Positions 26,984 through 37,062 are shown, counted from the first letter of the stretch. The stretch is 57,954 bases of DNA from Tenericutes bacterium RIFOXYA12_FULL_35_10 (GCA_001830045.1 MIDA01000020.1:1-57954); one strand, 5' to 3'. A program made the numbers and translations. Notes: generated by a model from the sequence alone, not told the origin.

Positions 26984-27027
26984 AAAAAAGACTTTTTAAA
27001 CAGCTAGCCGCTTAAAAAGACCTTTAT
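26984..27027 (-). terminator. intrinsic terminator of the MBX-like operon
   Basis: On the minus strand a long imperfect stem (GTCTTTTTAA against TTTAAAAAG) around a GC-rich centre is followed by TTTTTTGTTTTTG. It ends the 13-gene operon. Confidence 0.8.
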
Positions 27028-27060
27028 GTTTATCTGTTCAAGTTGAACGATCGATAAGTT

Positions 27061-29070
27061 TTATTTTAATGTACGTTTTCTTTCAGGTCTCAAAGATAAA
27101 TCAGGATTGTTAAACTTAACAGCTTCTCTGATTTCATTGACATAATCATTTAACTCTTTTTTCTTTGCCTTGTTATAAAGATAATCATCAATGGCAACAG
27201 CAGCTCTATGACCGTCTGAAACAGCTGTGATAATGTCTGGTCCTCTGAAGATATCACCACCGACAAATAACCAATCTAGACCTTTAATTTGACCAGATTC
27301 ATTTGCTTTAATCTTGCCACGTTCATATGTAACTTGATCTTTGAAAGGATCAGAGATGTATGTATAATCAGGTGCTTGACCAACAGAGAAAAAGACTTGT
27401 TCACCTTCTAAAATAGTTTCCTGATCGTGATCAAACACTGGATTAAATCTACCATTTTCATCAAAAACTCTTAAGCATTTATGAACTTTTAATCCCTTGA
27501 TAATGCCATTTTCAATAACGACTTCTTGCGGTCCATAACCTAAGAAACATGAAATGCCCTCTTCGTTACCTTCGATATATTCATCATCGCTACCAGGTAA
27601 AATATCAAGTGATTCTAAAGCGGTTAATTTCACATCAGCTTTACCGTACTTTTGAATCTGAATTCTTGTCACATTACGTGCAACATCAAATGCAACGTCA
27701 CCACCACCGACAACAACAACAGATGGTTTTACGTTTAAGTCATCTAGTTTGAGATTACCTCTTGCAAAGTCTCTTGTAAGTGGTAGGAAATCCATCGCAC
27801 CCATTACATCCTTATGATCAGAACCTGGGATATTAAGCTTTCTTGCTGTGAAAAATCCTGTTCCTAAAAAGACAGCATCATAGTCTTGGTGTAACTTGTC
27901 TAAAGTAATATCTTTTCCAACTTCAGTACTCGTATGAATATTTACGCCAATTTTTTGAATGAAACGAATATCTTTCTCGACGGCTTCATCGGGTAAACGG
28001 TACTCTGGCGCACCATAACTCATTACACCACCAGGCCGTTCGTTTTTCTCAAAAACATCAACATGATAACCTAAACTTCTTAAATAATAAGCTGTACTCA
28101 ATGATGATGGACCAGATCCTGCAATCGCAACTCTTGCATCAATAACTTCAGAGACTGGTTCATTAAAGATTTTTTCATACATCTCATCTGGAGCGCTATC
28201 AATGATGTATCTCTTTAACCAACGGATAGCAATAGCTTCGCCACGAACAGCGATTGCGCATGCTGTTTCACAGTTATGTGTACACACTCTTCCACATACG
28301 CCAGGAAGCGGATTGGTTTCATAAACAATCTTCAAACCACCTTCGATGTCATCTTCCCATATCGCTTTGATATAATCTGGAATATGCATTTGAACTGGAC
28401 AAGATGATGTGCAAACACCACATTCAACACATCTAGCTGCTTCTTGCTTTGCAAACTCTTTTGAATACCCTCTAACAACTTCAATATATGACTTAATACG
28501 TTCACTTGGTTGAATGTGTTCCATGTCAACACGTTTTAAATCAAGTAAATCAGTCACTTCTGTTTTTTGATATCCCAACGCCACGTCTTCATTTTGCCAT
28601 GTTTCTATTGGCATCAGTTTAAACGATTCAGGATTTGAATCACCAAACACATATTCTTTTGTCATTTGTAAGGAGCCTGTTGTACATGTGTCTACACAGA
28701 GTGCACAAAAACAACATCTACCGTAATCGATCACAGGTCTTTGTTGAAGCTTTCCTGCTTCAAGTGGTAAATCATGTCTCGGTACCATTTCGATAGCTTG
28801 TGTTGGACATATATCCTCACAGGTTGCACATCCAATACATTTTTCCCAATCGTTAACATGAAATCCTCTTAAGTTATCAGGCGCAGTTCTTGGACTCGAA
28901 TCTTTTAAATGATTTTTTAATAACAAGTTATTTTGATTTAGATAGTCCGCATTTTTTTGAGTGAATATGCGATTCATCGGATGAGATACAGGTTTTTTAA
29001 ACAGATATTTCAACACTCTAAGTGGCTTAAAAATGCTTGATTTTGGGTATTTATGATCTCTATTTTCCAT
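27061..29070 (-). CDS. NuoI-like ferredoxin domain fused to NfnB/GltD-type NAD(P) oxidoreductase
   Basis: A 669-residue fusion. Residues 1-140 are a NuoI/MbhN-like subunit: a basic N terminus, then two [4Fe-4S] sets (C78-C81-C84-C88 and C119-C122-C125-C129). Residues 200-300 carry the GltD/NfnB iron-sulfur region (C214, C217, C220, C224, then C259, C263, C267, C271). A FAD site follows at GSGPSS (318-323), an NAD(P)H site at GGGDVA (455-460), and the family C-terminal FAD motif VGGDIFRGPDIITAVSDG. It is the last gene, 9 bp after the NuoD-like subunit. I infer that it couples the membrane complex to NAD(P)(H), a job done by separate proteins in Thermococcales. Confidence 0.9.
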   Translation of the reverse strand: MENRDHKYPKSSIFKPLRVLKYLFKKPVSHPMNRIFTQKNADYLNQNNLLLKNHLKDSSPRTAPDNLRGFHVNDWEKCIGCATCEDICPTQAIEMVPRHDLPLEAGKLQQRPVIDYGRCCFCALCVDTCTTGSLQMTKEYVFGDSNPESFKLMPIETWQNEDVALGYQKTEVTDLLDLKRVDMEHIQPSERIKSYIEVVRGYSKEFAKQEAARCVECGVCTSSCPVQMHIPDYIKAIWEDDIEGGLKIVYETNPLPGVCGRVCTHNCETACAIAVRGEAIAIRWLKRYIIDSAPDEMYEKIFNEPVSEVIDARVAIAGSGPSSLSTAYYLRSLGYHVDVFEKNERPGGVMSYGAPEYRLPDEAVEKDIRFIQKIGVNIHTSTEVGKDITLDKLHQDYDAVFLGTGFFTARKLNIPGSDHKDVMGAMDFLPLTRDFARGNLKLDDLNVKPSVVVVGGGDVAFDVARNVTRIQIQKYGKADVKLTALESLDILPGSDDEYIEGNEEGISCFLGYGPQEVVIENGIIKGLKVHKCLRVFDENGRFNPVFDHDQETILEGEQVFFSVGQAPDYTYISDPFKDQVTYERGKIKANESGQIKGLDWLFVGGDIFRGPDIITAVSDGHRAAVAIDDYLYNKAKKKELNDYVNEIREAVKFNNPDLSLRPERKRTLK

Positions 29071-29079
29071 TGTATCCTC

Positions 29080-30186
29080 CTATCTGTCTATCTCTGGGGA
29101 ACAAATCCCCATCGTATCAATCCAAAGAGCAGCATCATCGATGCGCGTACCTGGTAGATACTTTTCAACTCCAAGTAATCCCTGAGGATAACTTGCACCT
29201 CGTACACCTACACGCCATGGACTAGTTCCACCATTGGATACCATGTAATATCCAAATTCACCTCTTGATGATTCAACAGGTGCATAAACATATCCTTTAG
29301 GTACGGTCCATCTCATTGACTGACCTCGTCCCGGTTTAACTCTGACTTCACCTTCAGGCATTTTGTCTAAACATTGTCTAATAATTCTTATTGATTGAAC
29401 AACTTCTTTTATTTTAATGTCTAACCGTGCTCTTGCATCACTATAATTGGATGTTGGAACATCAAATTCAACTTGATCATAACGTGCATATGGCATAACT
29501 TTTCTTAAATCATAGGGCTTATCCGTAGCAGAACGCATACCGATACCTGTTACACCTAATTCCCAAACAACTGATTCGGGTAGCATAATTGTATCTTTAA
29601 TTCTTTTAATAATGGATGCACTATCAATACCTAAATCACGATACTCTCCGATTCTAGATTCTAATCCATCAAGGAAATCTCTAATATCTTTATCAATACC
29701 TTGAGGTAAGTCCATACGAACGCCACCAATTACGATGTATTGGTGATAAACTCTTGCACCTGTAATTTTTTCAAAAATATCTAAAATTAAATTTCGATCC
29801 ACGTGTGCATGATACATGAGTGTATAGTTACCTGTAGGTCCACCTAATCCACCATAAGCCATCAAATGTGCAGAAATACGTGCAAGTTCTAAAATAATCA
29901 TACGAATCCAATGTGCTCTTTCAGGTATTTCCAATTTCAATAATTTCTCAGCAGCACATGCAAATGACATTTCATTAATATCGGGTTCAGGAACGCAAAC
30001 TCTAGGAATTAATGCAATGTTATTAACCCATAATTTTCTTTCCATTTGTTTTTCAAATCCACGATGTAGCATACCGGGAAGTAGATAAGATCTTTTGATG
30101 ATATCACCATCGACAAACAGATGCACAGAAGCATTACCATGCATACCTGGATGTTGAGGTCCTAAAAACAACTTCATCTCTTTCAT
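29080..30186 (-). CDS. NuoD/MbxL-like large subunit lacking the NiFe ligand pairs
   Basis: A 368-residue protein related to the 49-kDa subunit of complex I and group 4 hydrogenase large subunits (GPQHPGMHG start, HRGFEK). Hydrogenases carry CxxC near both ends. Here the first site reads PRVCVPEPD with one Cys (C64) and the last reads DTMGIC with one Cys (C362). That single-Cys pattern fits the MBX/MBS branch rather than H2 chemistry. It overlaps the NuoC-like gene by 4 bp. Its redox role, by analogy to MBS, would be disulfide or sulfane reduction, or simple electron relay. Confidence 0.9.
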   Translation of the reverse strand: MKEMKLFLGPQHPGMHGNASVHLFVDGDIIKRSYLLPGMLHRGFEKQMERKLWVNNIALIPRVCVPEPDINEMSFACAAEKLLKLEIPERAHWIRMIILELARISAHLMAYGGLGGPTGNYTLMYHAHVDRNLILDIFEKITGARVYHQYIVIGGVRMDLPQGIDKDIRDFLDGLESRIGEYRDLGIDSASIIKRIKDTIMLPESVVWELGVTGIGMRSATDKPYDLRKVMPYARYDQVEFDVPTSNYSDARARLDIKIKEVVQSIRIIRQCLDKMPEGEVRVKPGRGQSMRWTVPKGYVYAPVESSRGEFGYYMVSNGGTSPWRVGVRGASYPQGLLGVEKYLPGTRIDDAALWIDTMGICSPEIDR

Positions 30187-30773
30187 GATGATTCACCTCC
30201 GGTTCTTAAGTTTTGTGCTCTTTTTCTCTTTTCAGCTTTCTTTTCTAAGATTTTATTATTCTCATCTTTAACTGAAAATGAATCTGGATAAGTTCTTGAA
30301 GGAAACTTTTTCGCACTATAAGCACTCGGATCAAAATCTTTTCTTAAAGGTGGGATATCATCCCATCTTTCTAAGATTAAAGGTTTTTCATATTCAGGAT
30401 TTCCTGGGAAATGAATACCAAAAAACTCATGAGCTTCTCTTTCATAATACTTAGCTCCTGGAAAAATAGCTAAAACAGAAGGCATCACAGGTTGATTTCG
30501 ATCAATTTTCGTTCTGATTTGAACATATGAAGGTTGTTCCCAATTCATCAGGATGTAGACCACTTCAAATTTCACTTCATTTGGCCAATCTACAGCGCTT
30601 AAATATGAGAGTTGTTTCCACCCCTTAAGTTTTAAAGCGGATAAGACATTAAAAACGTCTTTTTGTTCGAGTTCATAGGCAACTTGATGCTGATCAATCA
30701 CATCTTTTAATAAAGGCTTAGATAGACTCAAGACCACTTGATCTATAACATCTATGTTATTGATGGAACTCAT
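30183..30773 (-). CDS. NuoC/MbxK-like subunit
   Basis: A 196-residue member of the 30-kDa complex I family, with the pattern YEREAHEFFGIHF near residue 110 followed by PPLRKDFDPSAY. It bridges the catalytic subunits of the peripheral arm. I use the ATG at 30773, preceded by GGAGAGGTGG inside the NuoB-like gene; an in-frame TTG six bases earlier is less likely. Confidence 0.88.
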   Translation of the reverse strand: MSSINNIDVIDQVVLSLSKPLLKDVIDQHQVAYELEQKDVFNVLSALKLKGWKQLSYLSAVDWPNEVKFEVVYILMNWEQPSYVQIRTKIDRNQPVMPSVLAIFPGAKYYEREAHEFFGIHFPGNPEYEKPLILERWDDIPPLRKDFDPSAYSAKKFPSRTYPDSFSVKDENNKILEKKAEKRKRAQNLRTGGESS

Positions 30774-31335
30774 CTTCAATCGCCACCTCTCCTAAAACAT
30801 CTTTTTGATTCTTTTTATACCATTCATTATGCTCATGATACTTCTTCCAACCATTAGCAGTCTTATTCTTTATACCTTCCATTAAATCAACAAATCCATT
30901 TAAAACAGATTCTGGGTTAGGCATACATCCTGCAACATATGTATCAACAGGAATGTATTGATCAAGTTGGTTAATGACGGCATGTGAGTCATGATAAATA
31001 CCACCATTGATTGGACAAGAACCTAAAGCTACCACATATTTAGGTTCACTCATTTGTTCATATGTATAAACCAGTCTTCTCAATGTTTTTAATGACAAAT
31101 ACCCGGATACTAATAAAATATCAGCTTGTCTCGGTGTTGCCATAGGTCCCATACCTAAGCGCTCCATGTCATAAGCACTCGTCATTGATGGTGGTAATTC
31201 GATGGCACAGCACCCCGTACAATACATCAGTAACCATAACGAATTTCTTCTAAAATAGTCACCAACTTCCCACCACTTACGATCTATTTCTTCTTTTGTT
31301 AAACTTTGTTTTACCGTATATTTTGTGCTTATCAT
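30757..31335 (-). CDS. NuoB/MbxJ-like iron-sulfur subunit
   Basis: A 192-residue PSST-family subunit. All ligands of the proximal [4Fe-4S] cluster are present: CTGCC at 39-43, the Cys in ALGSCPINGG and the Cys in VAGCMPNPE. It passes electrons between the ferredoxin-like subunit and the NuoD-like interface. It overlaps the next gene by 17 bp. Confidence 0.92.
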   Translation of the reverse strand: MISTKYTVKQSLTKEEIDRKWWEVGDYFRRNSLWLLMYCTGCCAIELPPSMTSAYDMERLGMGPMATPRQADILLVSGYLSLKTLRRLVYTYEQMSEPKYVVALGSCPINGGIYHDSHAVINQLDQYIPVDTYVAGCMPNPESVLNGFVDLMEGIKNKTANGWKKYHEHNEWYKKNQKDVLGEVAIEDEFHQ

Positions 31336-31336
31336 T

Positions 31337-32242
31337 TTATATCACCCATCCAAAGTATATTGCGATAACTGCCTGTGTTACAGCCATGAATAATGGCCAT
31401 TTATAGAAAAATACAACTACTTGATCAATTTTGAAACGTCCATTGACGTTTGAAATAAGATTTGCAATCGTATAAACAATAAAATACTTAATTAAGAATT
31501 CAATAATATTACTTGCTCCACCTAAAAATAAATGAACAAATAAGCTTACTTCGATGAATACCGAAATTTCATGAAGAATAAATAACATGCCTAATTGTTT
31601 TCCACCATATTCGACCATCGGACCTGATGCGATTTCTGCTGGTGCGATATAGGTTTCAAATGGTTTTTTCCCAAGCATACCCATGAGTGCGATAAACCCA
31701 ACAATACCACCAATAGGTAAAGCAATTAAGAAAATGTTGTTTCCTGATTGTTGTTGATACATCATGATTTCAGTCAATGAACTATGACCTGTTAAATTAA
31801 TGATTGTTAAAACAACAATTAAAAATGGAACTTCATAAGCGAGCATCGTTGTCAATGCGCGCATGACACCTATGCTTGCCCATGGATTACCAGAACCGCT
31901 GGCACTCATAGCCATTCCTAACATACCAACTGCAAGAAGATAAACAAAGATAAAGAAGTTATCATAACCTTCAAATGCAACAATATTTGATGTAATGGGC
32001 ATAAACATTGCAGTCGCAATGATGCCACCCAAAGCCATAATGACACCAAAATCAAAGATCCAACCGTGACTGACACTGCGTTTACTCAAAAGTTTGAAGA
32101 TATCTAAAAACTCTTGGTACCATTTTGGACCTTGACGTTTTTGCATACGACCTACGATTTTTCGGTTAATACCACCAATCGATGTCTGCAAGACAAACCC
32201 GAAAAATGCAACTAAAATCCCAATGAGTATATTTAAGATCAT
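31337..32242 (-). CDS. NuoH/MbxM-like membrane subunit
   Basis: A 301-residue protein with about eight spans. The loop RMQKRQGPKWYQEFLDIFKLL and the later KKPFETYIAPAEIASGPMVEYGG are the conserved contact surfaces of the NuoH family. It anchors the peripheral arm to the antiporter-like subunits. It overlaps the upstream gene by 4 bp. Confidence 0.92.
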   Translation of the reverse strand: MILNILIGILVAFFGFVLQTSIGGINRKIVGRMQKRQGPKWYQEFLDIFKLLSKRSVSHGWIFDFGVIMALGGIIATAMFMPITSNIVAFEGYDNFFIFVYLLAVGMLGMAMSASGSGNPWASIGVMRALTTMLAYEVPFLIVVLTIINLTGHSSLTEIMMYQQQSGNNIFLIALPIGGIVGFIALMGMLGKKPFETYIAPAEIASGPMVEYGGKQLGMLFILHEISVFIEVSLFVHLFLGGASNIIEFLIKYFIVYTIANLISNVNGRFKIDQVVVFFYKWPLFMAVTQAVIAIYFGWVI

Positions 32243-34062
32243 AAGACTTCACCCCACAATACAAAGATGATGATTGACATGATTAAGAGTATCACTACAG
32301 ATAAACTGTTGGACATAAACACATATTTTAAAAATGTCCCCAATTCTTTTACCTTTTCTGCCAACGCTTTATAAAACTTCGTCATATAATGACTTTGTTT
32401 TTCATAGAGTCTTTCAAGAGGTGCATAAAAGTCTGTTGAATAATGGAATAAATGTTCATCGTGAACGAAATTCCCTGCTGTATACGTATCCATCAATCCT
32501 ACTTTTCTTGATTTCTTGAGAAGAATAAAAATAATAAATGCAATCACAATACCTACAACAAAGACAAGAGAAATCAATCCTGGATTTAAGGTACCATTAT
32601 TACCGCTAATCGTAAACGTTGTATATGTTATGCCACCAAATCCTAATTCAAGAATGATCTTATTAATAACATCAAAGAAAACTTTCGGAAAAATACCTGT
32701 ATAAATATTTAGACCCATGATGATTGCAGTAGGAATCAAAATCAACAGCGGTGCTTCTTTTACATCTTTGTATTCTCTAAATTCTTGTCCTAAAAATAAA
32801 GCAGCTAAAGGTCTAAACACATATAAAAATGATCCAACGCTACCAAAGAATACAGCGATACCCACAAAGATTAAACCTTGATCAATCACCGCTTGAAAGA
32901 TTAACCATTTCGAGATGAAACCACCCATAGGTGGAATCCCTGCCATCGAAATAATGGCAATCAAATATGCCAAATAAGTGATTGGCATCTTATGAATCAT
33001 ACCACCCATCTCACTAATCTTTGTCGTGTGTGTCACTCTTGCAACAGCTGCAATTGCCATAAAGGCACCCGCACTGGCAAGTGCATGTGCTAAGATGTGA
33101 TATAATCCACCAGCAAAAGCAATACTGTTAAATAAAGAGAATGCAACTAAGATATAACCACCATGACTCATTGAAGAATAAGCAAGTAATTCTTTAGCAT
33201 CATCTGCTTTAATCGCCATTAATGTTCCAAATACGATGGATAATCCACCAATAAGTGCAACCACATAGTGTCCAACGGGTAGTCCTACTGTTTCGAAAAC
33301 CTGTGTTGTTGGGAATATTTTAACTAAAGCTAAAATACCGATGAATGCACCTAACTTAACCAATGCACCCGATAATACAGGTGAAAATGGGTGAGGTGCA
33401 TGACCATGTGCAATGGGTAACCATAGGTGAAGTGGAAATGCACCTAATTTAGCAAATGCAGCAATCAAGAATAAAACAAAAACAAAAGTTCCTGTACTTC
33501 CTGAAAGTGTACTTAAGCTTTCATTGATAATTAATGTTCCAGTTTGCTCAAATGCTAACAAGATACCTAATAATAAAGAAACGCTACCTGCTAAGCTGAA
33601 ACCAAAATATGTGACTGCCGCTTCCCTGCTCTTACCTTGCGGAATTAAAAACATTGTTGTCCAAATGATTAATTCGAAGAATAAAAATAAATTGAGGAAA
33701 TGATCTGTATAAAATGCACCTATAACACCTGCCAAACTGAGTAAAAAGAGCATGTTATATGTGTTTTTATATGTATATTTATCCATAAAGTGTGGGTGAA
33801 AGAAACTTACCATCAAGTAGATAAATATAATAATGATTGCAAAATAAAATCCTAAATAACTTTGAGAAAAACTAATGCCTGGTAAATAATGAACCGTTGT
33901 ATCTAAACCCATATTGAAGCCAAATGCAGCAACAGATACAAATACAAACATAACTGCGAAAATAGTGAAAATAGATCCAATAACTTGTTTAAATCGCGTC
34001 AAAACATATGCAATAAGTGATGATACAACTAAACCTAAAATCAAGAGTTCAATACTAGCCAT
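32239..34062 (-). CDS. second NuoL/M/N-type antiporter subunit (MbxH'-like)
   Basis: About 607 residues with 14 or more spans and a C-terminal extension with a further span. The proton-channel core includes the pattern HLWLPIAHGHAPHPFSPVLS near residue 217 with its conserved Lys downstream. Two antiporter-like subunits and no MbhI homolog is the MBX/MBS arrangement, implying two ion channels. I use the ATG at 34062 because GAGGTGG precedes it; it overlaps the stop of the previous gene. Confidence 0.88.
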   Translation of the reverse strand: MASIELLILGLVVSSLIAYVLTRFKQVIGSIFTIFAVMFVFVSVAAFGFNMGLDTTVHYLPGISFSQSYLGFYFAIIIIFIYLMVSFFHPHFMDKYTYKNTYNMLFLLSLAGVIGAFYTDHFLNLFLFFELIIWTTMFLIPQGKSREAAVTYFGFSLAGSVSLLLGILLAFEQTGTLIINESLSTLSGSTGTFVFVLFLIAAFAKLGAFPLHLWLPIAHGHAPHPFSPVLSGALVKLGAFIGILALVKIFPTTQVFETVGLPVGHYVVALIGGLSIVFGTLMAIKADDAKELLAYSSMSHGGYILVAFSLFNSIAFAGGLYHILAHALASAGAFMAIAAVARVTHTTKISEMGGMIHKMPITYLAYLIAIISMAGIPPMGGFISKWLIFQAVIDQGLIFVGIAVFFGSVGSFLYVFRPLAALFLGQEFREYKDVKEAPLLILIPTAIIMGLNIYTGIFPKVFFDVINKIILELGFGGITYTTFTISGNNGTLNPGLISLVFVVGIVIAFIIFILLKKSRKVGLMDTYTAGNFVHDEHLFHYSTDFYAPLERLYEKQSHYMTKFYKALAEKVKELGTFLKYVFMSNSLSVVILLIMSIIIFVLWGEVL

Positions 34063-35446
34063 GAATGACCACCTCACTTATCTCATCGATGTTATGATCA
34101 AGTTTATTGAGCGGATTTGAATACGTACCAAAGACGAGTAAACTTAAAGCGATGACCACACAAACAACCTTAAAAGCGAGATGATATTTAACTTCAACTT
34201 TTTGATCACCTGGATACCATAACTTAATCAGTAATCTCACCAAATATATACCTTCAATAAGTGATGCAAGTAATATAACAATCATCACAATGAATTGATT
34301 TTGTTGTGCAAACATAGTTAAATAATTAAGTTTAATGATAAAACCGATAAACAAAGGTAGTCCCATAAGCGACAAAGTAGCGATTGTAAATGTCGTTCCT
34401 ACTAAAAGATTATGTGAAAACAATCCTTTTAATGATTCAACTTCATCATCATTTGTTTTTTGTACGGAATGGTTAATCACGAGAAACATCACGGTTTTAC
34501 TTAAAGCATTCGCGATAATTAAGTAAACAGCCCAAATGACTAGTCCATTGACAAAAAGTAAAACAATGATTGAACTTTGTGCAATTGAACTAAAGAGCAA
34601 AATCTCTCTTACTTTCGTTGAGCTAAAAGCCATCAAATCACCAACTAAAATACCTACAGTTAATAAGATGGTTACAACAAGTAACAACGATCCTTCAAAT
34701 TGAAATAAGTTAGTAATCAGTCTGCCGAATACGAATGTTGTTGCTGCCATATAAACGCTTGCAATCATGGGTCCTGATAAACTATTTGAAGTTCCTAAAA
34801 CTCCTTTGACCCAATGATTGAATGGTAAAAGTTTTGCTTCTACACCTAGTCCAATAAACATCATCAAGAAGGGTAAAATCAATTGACGATAATCATTTAA
34901 GGCTTCTATTTCTCTAATCATAATAACGATATTTAGTGTTCCAAACATCGCGTATAAAATGACAATTCCAAACAAAAATAAACTACTTCCTATGGAACCA
35001 TATAGTAAATATTTAAAAGTACTTACTGGTTTTTTATTTGAAGTTGTAATTAAATAAGCCGCAATTCCAGAAATCTCAATAAACACAAATAAATTAAATA
35101 AATCATTTGCTAAAACTAAGCCATTGAGTCCTGCCATCGCGAGTAATAAAATCGTTCCGTATGTTTGATACGATTTAATATTTAAAAGTGCTATTACCAA
35201 GATTAAACCATTGATGACCCATAAGGCAATCACGGCATATACATCAAGAAAAAGTGTTATGCCTAATAGATTGTGGGTCAACTCATCTTCATACCCACCA
35301 ACAAAAATCATGCCCTGCTTTAAAAAGAATAAGATTATCACATTAAACAGTGCAACAAAGATTAAAAGCATCATTTGATATTTCTTCACTAAGATGGAAA
35401 GGAATGCGACCAATAAAGGAATAACGATTAATAGAATAATGTTCAT
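34055..35446 (-). CDS. mrpD: MrpD/NuoN-type antiporter subunit (MbxH-like)
   Basis: A 463-residue polytopic protein of the proton_antipo_M family, with the conserved central Lys/Glu helices (LMMFIGLGVEAKLLPFNHWVKGVLG). In Mrp antiporters MrpD carries one ion path. It overlaps the MrpC-like gene by 4 bp. Confidence 0.88.
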   Translation of the reverse strand: MNIILLIVIPLLVAFLSILVKKYQMMLLIFVALFNVIILFFLKQGMIFVGGYEDELTHNLLGITLFLDVYAVIALWVINGLILVIALLNIKSYQTYGTILLLAMAGLNGLVLANDLFNLFVFIEISGIAAYLITTSNKKPVSTFKYLLYGSIGSSLFLFGIVILYAMFGTLNIVIMIREIEALNDYRQLILPFLMMFIGLGVEAKLLPFNHWVKGVLGTSNSLSGPMIASVYMAATTFVFGRLITNLFQFEGSLLLVVTILLTVGILVGDLMAFSSTKVREILLFSSIAQSSIIVLLFVNGLVIWAVYLIIANALSKTVMFLVINHSVQKTNDDEVESLKGLFSHNLLVGTTFTIATLSLMGLPLFIGFIIKLNYLTMFAQQNQFIVMIVILLASLIEGIYLVRLLIKLWYPGDQKVEVKYHLAFKVVCVVIALSLLVFGTYSNPLNKLDHNIDEISEVVIHG

Positions 35447-35778
35447 TGGATTGCCTCCAATTCATCTAACTCTAAGGTGTGATATGTATCAAAGATGTTT
35501 TTAGATAGTGCTAAACCTAATGCAGTTGTTCCAACACCAATAACGATTGCTGTTAAAACAAGTGCTTGTGGAATGGGGTCTACATAAATTAAACCCAGAT
35601 CATCAACAGAAGATACGATCGGAGCGATCCCATCTGAAACAAAACCAATGCTAATAATGAATAAAAATAAGCCAATTTCCATCACATTTAAGGAAACAAT
35701 CAGTTTGATGATGTTTTTATTGACAAACAGTCCATAAAAACCAAGTGCAAACAGAAAGATTGCTGCATATTGTATCAT
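35443..35778 (-). CDS. mrpC: MrpC/NuoK-like subunit
   Basis: A 111-residue protein with three spans and the NuoK-family pattern KLIVSLNVMEIGLFLF plus PIPQALVLTAIVIGVGTTAL, which includes the conserved membrane Glu. It links the MrpD-type channels. Four-base overlaps join it to both neighbours. Confidence 0.9.
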   Translation of the reverse strand: MIQYAAIFLFALGFYGLFVNKNIIKLIVSLNVMEIGLFLFIISIGFVSDGIAPIVSSVDDLGLIYVDPIPQALVLTAIVIGVGTTALGLALSKNIFDTYHTLELDELEAIQ

Positions 35779-36485
35779 GACTTTTCCTCCTCTGTTAAAA
35801 ACTGATCAATCACACTAGCGATTTCACTACCAACTTTAAGTCCTATAAGAACATAAATGATAGGTATAATACCTGCACTCAATAAGTTACCGATCACACC
35901 TGTGTTTAAGAAGTTTTCAAAATATGCTGTTCCAATCACAAGCCCAACTAAACCGATCACAACGATTAAGCTACCTGCTGCACTTTCAAGTATTTTGAAC
36001 CCTTGAATTTTACTTCTAAACTGATCATCCGCTAAGTATAACAATAAGACTGAACTTGCAATCATTGCTCCACCAGGAAAACCTCCACCAGGACTTAAAT
36101 GACCATGCAAAATCATGTAAAAACTTACAACTAAAATGATTGAAACGAGGATGTAAGAAGCAGTTTTTAACATGAAATTAGGTTTAAAAGCTAATTCCAT
36201 ACGCTTTTTATGTTTAAAATCAAGAATTAAAGCTACACCAAGTGAACTAACGAAAAGGACGGTAACTTCACCAAGCGTATCGAACGCTCTAAATCCTAAA
36301 ACAACTGATGTTACGATATTTGCTGAACCTACAAGTTCTGCAATTGCACTTTGGAAATATGAACCAGATATTCTTTCTGCAAGATTGACATCACCATAAG
36401 CGGGAAAACCGCTCATGTTTCTCAATGCAAGTATAATCATTAAACCAAAGGCAAAAGCAACGATTAAACCAAAGAATTTTTTCAT
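35775..36485 (-). CDS. mrpB: MrpB-like subunit fused to an MbhE-like N-terminal part
   Basis: A 236-residue membrane protein. The C-terminal about 140 residues are the MnhB family (HGHLSPGGGFPGGAMIASSVLLLYL). The first about 95 residues match the short MbhE-type segment (DTLGEVTVLFVSSLGVALIL). In Pyrococcus MBH these are two genes; here they are one. It overlaps both neighbours by 4 bp. Confidence 0.85.
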   Translation of the reverse strand: MKKFFGLIVAFAFGLMIILALRNMSGFPAYGDVNLAERISGSYFQSAIAELVGSANIVTSVVLGFRAFDTLGEVTVLFVSSLGVALILDFKHKKRMELAFKPNFMLKTASYILVSIILVVSFYMILHGHLSPGGGFPGGAMIASSVLLLYLADDQFRSKIQGFKILESAAGSLIVVIGLVGLVIGTAYFENFLNTGVIGNLLSAGIIPIIYVLIGLKVGSEIASVIDQFLTEEEKS

Positions 36486-36733
36486 TTCGCATCCCTCCTT
36501 TTAATTGAAAGCAATACGAAGATAAATAAAGCAGTAACTAAGCCACTACCAATCACCGCTTCAGTAATGGCTACATCTGGTGCCTTCATTAAAATGAACG
36601 CAACCACCGCAAGCATGCTGAGTGCAGATAGATAGATAACAGAGTGGATGAGTTTTTTAGCGTTTATTGCTAAAAAAGCAATGACAAGTATTAAAACAGA
36701 TATGATGAGAGAGAAAACATCGAAAAATGTCAT
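36482..36733 (-). CDS. MbhD-like (DUF4040) membrane subunit
   Basis: An 83-residue protein with three spans, matching the MbhD/MrpA C-terminal module (KLIHSVIYLSALSMLAVVAFI, then DVAITEAVIGSGLVTALF). In Mrp antiporters this piece is part of MrpA. Its Glu in the TEAVIG helix is the conserved membrane acid. Confidence 0.87.
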   Translation of the reverse strand: MTFFDVFSLIISVLILVIAFLAINAKKLIHSVIYLSALSMLAVVAFILMKAPDVAITEAVIGSGLVTALFIFVLLSIKRRDAK

Positions 36734-37062
36734 TGTTTTTCACCCCTACCTTTTAAATCATCTTTTAATAACGTATCTTGTAGTGTTTTTGATTTGTAAA
36801 TAGCTTTTGCTATTGTTGAAGATCCTACAGGATTGGATAATGCAATTAAAATAATCAGGATAATCAGTTTAAATATCCAATTTGGATGGGATTCAATACT
36901 TGCAAAAATAACACCTAAAATCATTGAAAATGATCCAAGCGTTGTTGCTTTTGTTCCCGCTTGAATACGATTGAATGTATCAGGCATTCTAAGAACACCA
37001 AGCCCACCTAAAAGATAGAAGAGAGCACCTATCATTAAGAATACATAACTAGCGATGGTCAT
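36730..37062 (-). CDS. mrpG: MrpG-like subunit
   Basis: A 110-residue, three-span MnhG family protein (GALFYLLGGLGVLRMPDTFNRIQAGTK). The ATG at 37062 follows GGAGGGT inside the mrpF gene; a longer frame to 37098 has no such site. Confidence 0.9.
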   Translation of the reverse strand: MTIASYVFLMIGALFYLLGGLGVLRMPDTFNRIQAGTKATTLGSFSMILGVIFASIESHPNWIFKLIILIILIALSNPVGSSTIAKAIYKSKTLQDTLLKDDLKGRGEKQ

